This document shows positions 38,201-50,200 of a stretch of 64,000 nucleotides of DNA, piece by piece. This DNA is from Siphonodentalium dalli. Lineage: Eukaryota > Mollusca > Scaphopoda > Gadilida > Siphonodentaliidae. How positions within the stretch are numbered: position 1 is the first letter of the stretch; each line of letters starts with the position of its first letter. A program made the translations under genes and the position numbers. The stretch lies in the NCBI GenBank assembly GCA_032622095.1, contig CP136065.1, positions 26,669,141-26,733,140 on the forward strand, in the 5' to 3' direction. The notes beneath the pieces are model-generated. The model worked only from the letters and a program-made list of their open reading frames with translations. It was not told where the DNA came from and made no database searches.

Positions 38201-41200
38201 ATGGGACTATTTCAATATGAAATAAGCCCATATTGTGCTTATTTGCACGAGAAAAGACTGAAATTAACACGAATAAACCAACTCACGATTTATCGGATGT
38301 ATGCTCTATATAACGCGATTTCACTGTGCCCACGTCATCCAACATAATAACGGGTATTAGACAACTATGGGCTTATTTCATAAACAAATAAGTCAAATAA
38401 GAACTTATGTGAATATTTTAGTCCAATTTGAACCTGTTCACGTGATATTTTCGATGAGAAACCCAATTGACTATTTTTTGGGACCTCTCGGCAAATACAG
38501 AAGGAAACCACGCCCCTTCTGCAAGTACTTCGTAGAACTGCAAGATAACTTGTACCATTCCATGTTGGGGCGCTTTGTTATTTTAATTTTTAGAATTGCA
38601 TGGGAATACCGGGAAAATGTAGTATTGCCACTGGGCAATGAAAATATATTAATATGCTTGCCTATTAACTCGCTTTGATGCCGAATAACACGCATTCGTG
38701 GTCCCCGGACTTGTTCCCAGTGTTTAGCCTCTGCGCAAATGTCCAGCAAGTAGATACTATTAAGTACCACCATACCTATTCTGTCGGCGGAAGCGCTACG
38801 TCGCGGAGTCGCACGGAACAGTGCACGGAGCGGCTGAGCCAGGAACGATAATAGTGTACACCCCTGATATTGGTTCCAGATTCACAATAGAATATCCAAT
38901 ATTTTACAATTGTGAACACGCTTTCCATATGCCCCATTGCAAACGTTTCATTGTATACTATTGTTTACACGATAATCCCCAGGTACTGAAGTATCTTGAA
39001 CGGAAATATTGACTTTTGTTGTAACTATGCAAAACTCATTTCTCATGCAGGAATTCTCCTTTAAATCTTGTGTTTTCGTAACAATGTTCAGAACGGCACT
39101 AAATATTTCAAATGGTTGATCACTGTACCAATTGCTATTTCACCAATGGGAATTTGTAGGGAAGCTTTGTTATGTACTTTTATGGAACGGATAAACCGAC
39201 AATGCTATTGGCCAACCAGGGCCCAGTGTCAATCTTATCTTATCCTATAGTTACATTCTATTTATATTTAGACCATTGTAACAAAGTTTACTGTCTTGTA
39301 TTTCAGCGAATGATCCACCCGCAATAACAATTACTACCAACTTACCTATTATAGAACGTGAGCGACATATAGCATGTAAGTTTAAGTTACTACCAACATA
39401 CCTATTATAGAACCTGATCGGCATATAGCAGGGAAGTTTGAAATGCGCAACTGGTCCATTTGTTCTATCTTGCACATTATATTTCCGAAAAATGGGCACT
39501 TTATACTGAAGGTCGTGTCTCCGCAATTTATGCGCTATGCTCGACTTACTATTTTCCCAATGCCCAGTCTCTCCTCCTGTCAACAACAACGTGAAATATT
39601 GGGCATATCATATTGCAGTGTGGATTGTGTATTATGTCAGGTTCAATAGTCAGAATTCAACTTGAGATTTTCATGGAAAATCTCAGAAAATACCGATAAC
39701 GAAATATATATTCTTTTCCGATTGGTCAGGTTTGTTATCGGAAAGATATGTGGTGTATCTATATTGTTTGATCTACATTTATATGATTGATAATAAGACA
39801 CGCATATTTTACGATACAATATAAAAGTAACAATGAAAACGGACTTGTGGGCGAGCAGTTCCCTCAGGAATTGTCCAGATGATAGTCTATGGCTCTTTTT
39901 TAACGAATTATCTTAATATAATACATCCTTGTTCCATGTAAAAACGGCTTAGATTATGGCATCATTCATTCATTCAATTTTTCGAATGTTTATATTTCCT
40001 GAACATCCATCCAGACGAAAAACATAATTTGATTACTGTTCATAAATTCAATTTAGCGAAGACGCAGTTAATGGTTGACTGAAATTTATCTTCATTCTAG
40101 CTGATCATGAATATGCCATCCTGAGTGGTACCGCAACGGACACATTAGGAGATCGAGTAACTGTGTCTATGACACCTTCATTCACCGGCGACATCCTACA
40201 CTGGCGTCTGCAAAATAACAGTCGCAATCCACATGACGTCGACTTCATCGTGTACGTCTATGGGTATCTTGATTATGAAACAATCGTGAGTATCTACGCT
40301 AATTTCAAAATCGGGTTCAAGTCAGGAATGTACCTAGAGGGAGGGTCTCATTGGTGTGTTCAACGCTCCAACTGGGAATTCAACTCTTCTTGAACCAGAC
40401 CGAAATTCCCAAGAGTCCAGCTGCAAATATCGTTTGCGTCCTTTTGGTTAAAATTGTTCAACTGGTCGAAGTTTCCACAATTTCACCAGCATTCGACATA
40501 TTCCAGCTAATACACGTTCGATTCCAACAGTTTACCGAATTTATGGACATATTGGACTTCTGACATAAAACAACATATTTCACACTCGACGCGGCGAATG
40601 GCCGTAATGGAATAAACATTTGCTAGTCAAGTCATGGTGATACAGACGTAAATACACAGAACTACACGATTTTGTTAATGGGTTTGACACGGTAAGGGTG
40701 TTAGCGCAGACGGATAGAACGCATATAATGAGAGGCGCAGCATCGAGTTCTATATGTCTGCGATGACACAAATGTCGTATCAACAAACCCATTAACACGT
40801 TCGTTCTGTGTTTATTACACGTCACCATTCTAGAATCCGTGCTTTCAAAAATGCAGGCTTACGAGGTTTATATAGGCACATAGAGGGCTTGTTTTGTCAT
40901 TGTGATGATGCTTTTTATTTTATAGTTCCGGTCTCATGGTTGAGGCGAACGTCATTTAAGGTTCAACGAGATGTTTATGGAACTTACATTCCATACGGAT
41001 TTGTAAATATGGAACATCAATGACATTACTTCTAGGAACAAGCGTGTAATAATTTATATAATAGGTAATATTTGTAGAATATGTCTACCGCCCCACTGCG
41101 ATGTGGTAAGAGTCCCCTAATGTGGCACCCTTTTTTCGCGATGTGAATACCGTGATAGATGGTTTGTGAGTACCTGGTCATGATGGTACTAGGGCAGTCG

Positions 41201-44200
41201 TATCATATGAGTCATCGACCTGCGAGTACGGCTTAGCTCATAATCACGTTGGTCCTGCATTTCTTTAAGGCGGATGGTTGAGTTGACCGTCATTAAGACG
41301 GGTGGTCGACTTGACCCTCTTTCAGACGGGTGGTTGAGTCGACCCGGCTCAATCAATCGGCTAATCACGCCTCACCACGGTGTTTCAGATTCAATTTCTG
41401 TCATAATTATGTTGAATTATTAGGTCTGCAGTTGTGTGTTCTGTTTTTTCGTGTATGTTGTTTTGTCATTTCTCTTTGTGTTTCGTCTTGCTGATTGTCA
41501 GAAGTATAAATCTAGTACTATTCACATCGGTCTCACTGTGGGGAGGTTGCTTATGGGATAACAGTGTGGTGTTTTGTGATTTCGGAAAGGTACATGGCGA
41601 ATATACTGTGGTAAATTTAGTCTCCGCCGTCGCCCATTAACGGGTATTTGCCACAGTATATTCGCCATGTACCTTTCCGAAATCACAAAACACCACACTG
41701 TTATCCCCATTCTAATGCTCTTCGAACTTAAAAACGTTATTTAGACAAACAAATGCCTCGTAATTATCAACGAAATGTGCGGCCATAGAAAACATTCAGC
41801 CAATTCACGACTTTTTATTTTAAATTTAATGCGCTAGATAAAATATAGTCCCTCAATTACCATCGCTCTTATCGTTAAAAATGCTGATAATCATGAAAAA
41901 TTGCCACCTCAAATAGAAATAAATATGCACAACAATCAGTTTCTGCATGTACCTGATGTCTTTTTCAGATGTTTACCACTTAGAAATTGCGGTTTTGATT
42001 TTACCGCGAACTTGAAGTTGAATTGAAACAATGGGAAATTGTTTACTCAATGCGATGTATTTCACGCCGTGTCTGTCGCGGTTTCATGTCAAGAAATTTG
42101 GTCAAATGATATCGAGGCACTGACATTGGTGGGATATAACGGTGTGGTGTTTTGCATTTTCTGAAAGTACATGTATACAGGGCGAATGTACTGACTGTCA
42201 GTTTTCGACAAAAGCGACGTAGCTGGTTTGTTTATATAGCAACGAGCTAGTAACGGAATTCAATAGCAAGGGTGCCAACTCTATAATCTACTCCGTAACG
42301 TCGCCGGCATGTACTGCGTAAGGGTGACGTCATGGAGTGAAACGGAACAGTGAGCGGGGCTGGATTGGGCATGGCCGAGAATAGGAATTCAGCTAACGGC
42401 AACGTTGGCGCGTAGGAATATCTAACATTGAAGCGGTGAACCGGACTATACATTGCGACAGGTTATTGAATGAATAACCCCCCGCAAATATGTGGTGTTT
42501 CCGGGGGTATATTAGCCTAAGTGCATTAGAATAAAGGTTTGACAGTGGCAGTCTTTGGCCCGACCATTCGAATGGTAGTCAGGGGCATCTGCTGTGCTCA
42601 CTTTCGATTATTTGCTACTCATCTGGCAACTCAGACAAAACATAAGGCGTAATGACTCGATAACTTTCAATGGTGCTGAGGTTTATCCTCAGCCTTTGGC
42701 TTTGATCCGAATGTCAAGAGACCATCTGTATTTGTCATTGATAAAACGTTACAATTTCGTATTGCTGGACAATTGAAATGTCACCAATCTCGACGCTATT
42801 CTGTCATTAGCATATATTGCACAAACATCAGTGTTGGTTATTCCTAATCAGACATTTCATAGTAGCAAAGCTGTGTGGAGAACCCTTCGATATTGCCGAT
42901 TCTGCGGAATTTGCACCACATGGAGTTACAGAAATTCGTAGATTTTCCAGACTGTCGGTTGGTTTAATAATATTTATTCCCAATAATAATTTGTTACAAT
43001 ATAATATATTGGCAATTCATGTTACCATGTTCCTTGTGTATGGGAGTGGATTCGGCTGTAAGCCTATATGGCTTATATATGCCGTCTCCACAAGTGACCT
43101 TATCATCGGTGGACATAATATAAAATGGTGCGACAAAGCAAGCAATATTATGCTTGCATTACTCGAGTCGCGTCCCGTCGTGGAGTTGTCGGAGACAGGT
43201 AATGAATTGGTATATTCATGTAATAAATGTTTACACCATGTCTAATATATTATAGTATGGGTTTCATAGAATGGGTTCGTAAGAGCAATACAGACACATA
43301 TATACAGTCATATATACAACATTTCTGTGTCACCTGTCGTGTCGGTCATCAGCTATTTTAATATATCCATTTATTGGATATTTACTTAATGTAATTATTA
43401 TTGGGCAGTGCCATATAATCTGTATATATGTTAGCTCGAAAAGCGTTCTGTCATGATTATGAATTTCTGGACTGTTTTAAATGTCAAAATATTTTCGCTC
43501 AGAGTATTTGAAATCGTGCCGTGAAGTGCGCTCTCAATGGTTGTTCTTTCCAAATTACCAGAAAAACATTCGTTTCTTTGTCTACTGTATACTGGGCAGT
43601 GGAATAAGAAATGATTCTCCGTTTCATCGCTTCCACACACAATGAGGACTTGATCTGAGATAATTTTCACATAAGTCTTTATTAAGAAAACTACAACCAA
43701 GTCGCAATCTGCAGTGATGTATTTGCGCTGGGCGTGAGTAATAGTAATAGTGGTAAATATAAGGTTCTCTATGGTTATTATCCGTGCTTCCTATTGTCGA
43801 CTTAAAGTCACACAACGTTTCACACTTCCGCACATTGTCTGGGGGTGTGTTCCACATCTCAACGGCTGGGGGAAGAAAGGACTTTTCGTATGACACAGTA
43901 TCACGAGAAGGGTTAGTTAGGTGATGCTTTCTCTGTGGATATTGGTGCATATTCTCTGTTGATCTGTGGAACTAAGGTATATAGATATGAGGGTGTCATT
44001 TTATAGAACATTTTGTAGAATTTGGCATAATTTGGAGATTTTCCGACGTTCAGACAATTTTTCCCATCCAGTTTCCTTTATGAGGTTTTCATTACTGCTG
44101 CTTTTGGTTGCTCCAGTTACTATTCTCGCTGCCTCATATTGCACTTTTTCGAGCATGTCGCTTTCGCCATTAGTCCAATTGTCCCAAACAGGAGAAGCTT

Positions 44201-47200
44201 ATTCTAAAATAGGACGTATGTAAACAAAATAAATTCTTTCAAGGGTTCTCCTGTCTAGGACAAATTTGTTCTTTGCAAGCAAAGCCACTTTTTTGGCTGC
44301 TCTCTTTTGAATTTCAGTTACATGATGGCTCCAGTTACCATTGTTGTTGAATGTCAGTCCTAGATGTTTATAATTAGACACAGTTTATATTACTTCGTCG
44401 CCCATTATTAAAGGTTTGTGTATAGGTTTGTTATCTTTTCGCGAAATTATCATTGACTTTGTCTTAGGGGCACTAAATTTGACATTCCACTGTTTGGACC
44501 ACCTCATAATTTTTTCTAAGTCAGAATTCATTACATCAGCCGCTAAATCTGGATCTTCTATTGATAGATAAATTGATGTGTCGTCGGCGAAGAGCTTTAT
44601 ATTACATGTGAGGTCAATATAATTTATGTAAACTAGGAATAAAAGAGGGCCTAGTATTTACCCTTGAGGGACACCTGCCAGGACGGGTTTCCATGATGAT
44701 TGCACCCCTTCAATGCATACCCGTTGCCTCCTCTCGCTCGAGTAGCTAGACAATAATGTCAAAATATTCCCCTCTACACCACATTTTTGTAATTTGAAAA
44801 TTAGTCCTTTATGCCAAACATTGTCGAAAGCTTTGCTAATATCACAAAATAGGCATGTGATTTCCTTTCCTTCTTCTAGATTTGTAATTATATACTGGTA
44901 TATCTCAGTTAATTGGTATACGGTGGAATCTTTTGGTGTGAATCCGGATTGCAAGTTAGTGAGGAGATTATTATCCCTTAGGTATGTGGAGAGACTTTTA
45001 TTGATACATTTCTCAAAGACTTTAGAAATACAACTGAGAAGTGCGACTGGACGATAGTTACTCGGGTCAGAGGAATCACCTTTTTTGAAAATGGGCGTTA
45101 TATTCGCGCGTTTCCATTCGACTGGGAAATGTGATTTTTCAATATATTTATTTAATAAATATACGAAGGGATTTGCGATGGAGCTAGCACATTCTTTCAA
45201 GATCCTTGGACTAATATCATCTGGGCCACTGGCTTTTGCTATCTTTAATTCTTTTAGTGCGGAGTATACTTGTTCGCTCGTGATTATCATATTTTCAAAT
45301 CTGGATTCCGTTCTGTATGTCATATTTGGTAACCCTGCATTTGACGAATCTGTCAAGGATGAGATTTTGCAAAAGAAATCGTTGAGTATTTCAGCTTTTT
45401 GGAATGGATTGGAAGTAAATTCTATACCACCCTTAAGGGGTGGTATCGGTTTAGATCGTGGTTTTAGAAATTTATTTAATGTCTTCCACCATACCGATGT
45501 CTCTGTATCTTTGCTACCAAGAATGGTTTGTCTTTTATCAATATGCGAACGTTTAGCTACTCTAATGGCGTGTACTGTTTCATTTCTTTTCGATCGGTAA
45601 TTATTCCACGAATTCTCTGTATTTTTGCGTTTTGCTATTCTATATGTTCGCTTTCTTTGTCTTATTAATTTGCGAATTGATGCATTCATCCAATCGGATT
45701 CATTAGTTCGAATTGTAATTTCCTTGTGGGGAATATATTTTTCCATTATATTTTTAAATTTAGTTGTGAATATTGATGTCAGGTCCACTGTGGTTGCGTT
45801 TTCCATATCTGAGAGGTAATTCCAGGAGGATAATTCTTTATTCATAGAAGAAAAATTTGCATTATCGTAGTTCCAAATTGTCCTCCTGAAAGTTCTCTCG
45901 TATTTCAGAGGATTTAAATCTAAGCTCAGTACAACTGGGCAGTGGTATCTTACTAGATAGGAACGAATGTATCTTCAACCTCCGTGCTATGAATAAATTC
46001 CTTTTTGTTTGTCATGAAGATATCAATCAACGTTGAAGAAGATTCCGTGAAATGGGTTGGTTCTTCAACCAATTGCGACAGCCCTTTAAATGCACAGATG
46101 TCTTTAATTTTATTTGGTCCTGGAGGTAGCTGGTTACAGTTCAGATCACCGGTTATGATTACATGAAAATTGAGAGAGGTTGCACACTCGATGGATGTTT
46201 CTATGTTATCCCATACATTATTGGGGGTATTGGGGGGGGGCCTATAAAATGTACCAATTAATGTTTTATGTCTTTCGAAGTTAACTTCAATCCAAACACT
46301 TTCTAGATTGGGTATTTCTAGGTCAAATCTTCTCCTATATGGTAGGTTGTTTTTAATGTAAGTCACGACTCCACCTCCAGTGGTTTCTGTTACTCGGTCA
46401 CATCTTTCGGGCAGTGAAAGCCGGGGATATTTAATGTTTCATCATCAATGTTACTTGACAGCCAGGTTTCAGTGAAAGTCACCACATGATAGGCAAACGA
46501 TTCGGCTCGAACCAAGTCAATTTTATGTCTTAAACTTTGAATATTCATGTGCATAAATTTAATTGTTGAATGATCTGATGTTGTGGAAGTGTTATTCTCA
46601 GGTCCTGGATGAGGGTGTACATCTGACGCAATTAGTAACAAAATAAATATTATTCCCGCGAGAGAAAATGTAATTGCTAATTCTGTGGTGCATATGCCCA
46701 GTGTATGTTTGGTCAATGATCGTTTTTATGTTTCGGACCCTAGTTCTAAGTGTTTTCAGGTTGTCTAATACTTTTTCTACCAATGAAAATAACATAAAAT
46801 GAATTGTCAGGGCCACCAAGAATGCTGTGTAAATCGGCACTCCGTTTAGTCTTGATTGCACTATTGCCAAAGCTGCATATGAGGAGATAACACTTAATAT
46901 TTTCCTATTTGGTAATTTCATCGATCTAGAATGATTGAGACCTATTCGCACCCTGTATGTCATTAAATCAACCATTATCATATGTGTATGCACAATATAA
47001 ATACACGCAATGAAAGCAAGAATGGGTGGAAATGAATAGGTCTGAATACATTTTGTAGACTCTACACAATTTTGAAGCTACATATATCTGACTTGACATG
47101 TGGCACGTAAATGCAGTGTTGTATTGCTCGTACGTTGGTAAGGTTTTACTCTCACAAGGAACATCACAAAGAAAATGAAATGAAACATAAACAACAATAA

Positions 47201-50200
47201 AGTATATGCATGTATACATGAGTAATGGCAAGATGGTTGTCGTGACTGAGTTATGGGGCGAATTTTCAGTAAATGGGTTATTATTTATTTGCGAGGTAGT
47301 ATTCGATATCGGGATCAAAGAGTCGTGCGTTATTCTTTAATTCGAATTTTTATTTTTATTTAATTTCACATGCGGAAAGCCGTTTAATGGTTCGGATGGC
47401 CCCATCTTATAGATTCAGTTAACATGAGAGAGACAGCGATATAACTCTAGATTGTGTATGCTATTCAGAATGATGTCACACAACGAAAACAGTCTAATGG
47501 ACGAGCGATAACTCTTGATTGTGTAATCTATACAAAATCGTTTCAATAAAATTGCAAATTTTCGTTATCAAAGAGCAGTAACTCCATCATTAGATGTAAA
47601 ACTGTAGACTGTCGGTTGGTAATATGAAGATAGATTTCACTAAATAAAAAATTGTAACACTATATAAAGTGTAGGTGCTCGGTGTTCTATTTCTGGTCAT
47701 GGTCATACTTTTTGTTTTAATCTGTCAAGGTTCACATGTTGCAATGGATTGTTAATATAATTATGGATTCAAGATTCAAAGAGAAACATGTAAGGTCGAG
47801 AAATATAGTTGGTTCTCAATTCCACAGGTCGCTTACTAATGCTGCCGCCACTACGGAACGTATCTTGATGCTAGCACTGTTGATTGTAAACTGTCTTGTC
47901 TTCTCCATACCGTACATGTTCGATGGGAACATACACTTATCACATTTGGATGGCCATGAGGATTATTTGTTCGCGATATCAAACGGGTCTCCGATTGTTG
48001 TAGAGTACGTGCCACCGCAAAAGAAAGCAAAGCACCCCTCATTCCGGTAGTGGTCCAACTATTTGTTACTCACCTTATTCTTTGTCTGCAGTATGTGTAT
48101 ATATAGATTTGTAACAGGTGTGGCCTATTGATACAGTTAGTGTTTGTATAGATTCTTATTGTAGTCTGTTAGATTCTGGGCTTATGTTACGGGCCCATCA
48201 TATTGGAGAGGGTACAATGCCGTTCGGCTGACATAAGGTCAGCAAGGGTCCATGGGCTCTGTGGTGCTAGACCCGCCTGTCGACAGGGCACATTGTGGTT
48301 TATACGAAAGGTGCAACCGAGACCAAGACTGACTGCCAAACAGCCAAAGGCGCGATTATAGCGCAATAAAAAAAATATGTCGCGCTTATTCTATGCGATA
48401 TTGAGCGCAAAATATTGCGATATTAAGCGCGCACAATTTCATACAGACCCGATAATGCTATATTTATATTAGATAACTACTGTGCATATAGTGTACACAT
48501 AGTGTACATATAGCATTTACAACTATAATTATATACAGATCTAAAACATTGTCTCTGTTTATGCAATAAACAATATAGAAGAAGCAATAATTTGCTTTAA
48601 ATGTCACAATTTTGAGCGCAAGATGTCGCAATATTAACGCGAAATATTGCGATATGAAGTGCAAAATATTGCAATACTATCGCAAGCGGCGCGCTTATGA
48701 GCGTTTCCACTTGTAATATAATTGCGATATTGGGCGCGAAAATAGCGCGCTTAATATACCACTTCTTTTGGCTGGTACTTTTGGGCATATCAGGTGTACA
48801 TACATTATATCAATACGATGTATAAAAGTTTGAAACATACAAATTCCTCGCAAAACAATTGGGATCCCCTGACAAAATAAAACATGTTCATTGTAGATCC
48901 CCGGCCAGTGGGCCATGTCATGTTTCTAATCATTTACGATTAAGTGTTATGATACATGTATTTACAATTCAACCCCGTGTGGTGCACAGTGTAATTTAAT
49001 AGAAAGCGTTATTATTCATTTGATGCTTGTGCAAACAATATGTATTCCCAGTTCCGTCCCATTTGCACACCACCTTGAGTGAACAAATTTTCACGAGTGT
49101 CCTACTATTGTAAATGTCCAACCGATCACGCCCACTCACTGTGGTTGGAAACTCCAGTCCAAACACATAACTGAAACTTTTCGGTCTAAAACAAATGATT
49201 ACTGGTTTGGAGATCAAACTGTAGGAACAAATTCATGCAGGTGATGAAAACCTTATATATAGTCTCACCACAGACCACTTCTCTGCGTCCCTGGTTAGTT
49301 ATAGTGTAAGCAAAAATTATTTAAAACTCAAACATAACACAAACAATACACACATAGATACAGATGGAATAAGAATCATTATTTGACAATAAGCTAAACG
49401 CTTTTTAAAAACATATTATGGACTTGTTTGATAAGTTAGTATTCAGGCGATGTGTCAACATTGGAAAGTTAGCATTCTACAAGCATCGCCGAAAATTTCA
49501 ATGAAATCGACTATACAACTCTATAGAATTCATAGTCTGAACTACGCTCAATTGTAAATATTTAGATTTTGATTCAGGACGCAACTATCGGTGATAGACT
49601 GACACAAATAATTTCGCAATCGAGAGTCATTGCATTTGATTAATAAATAAAAATGACGGTGTGTGTTGTCAATTTGGATTCAAGTGTTGTGAAACACTCA
49701 GGTATGGTGATCAAATATAAATTTGTAGAATAATCTTGCTCAAAATAGTTATTTTTACGAATATAAATCCGAATTTACAACACAAACCGTCATTTTTATA
49801 TGTCAATTAAATCCAATGATTCTCGGTGGCGAAATCATTTGCGTTCGTCTATCGCCGTTTGTTGCATCCCGAATCGAGATGTAAATAGTTACAATTGCGC
49901 GTTGTTCAGACGATGTTTTCTATGGAGTGGTGTGGTCCATTTCGTTGAGATCTTCGGAGATGTTAGTAGAATTGTTGATACAGCGCCTGAGTACTAACTT
50001 GTCGGTTTAATGCACCCGAACAAGTCCATAATATGTCTTTAATATTGATGTGTCCCTGATTCTGTTGCCGTGGAAATATTTTGACCATCCCAACTATCGA
50101 TGCCCATTCACTTCCCCATTTGGGGTGACAAGAAGACAGTCTATCGTGACTGTATGGCTATGCCACCCATCGAATAGATAATATAATGTAACTGCTTAAT

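Noticed and set aside
42817-43245. 142-codon ORF ending near GTAATG
   Set aside because: No domain, uncertain acceptor, and does not match the cadherin gene's phase.
47736-48050. 104-codon ORF with one hydrophobic segment
   Set aside because: No recognisable domain, no splice support and a lone frame in transposon-rich intron; not enough to call a gene.
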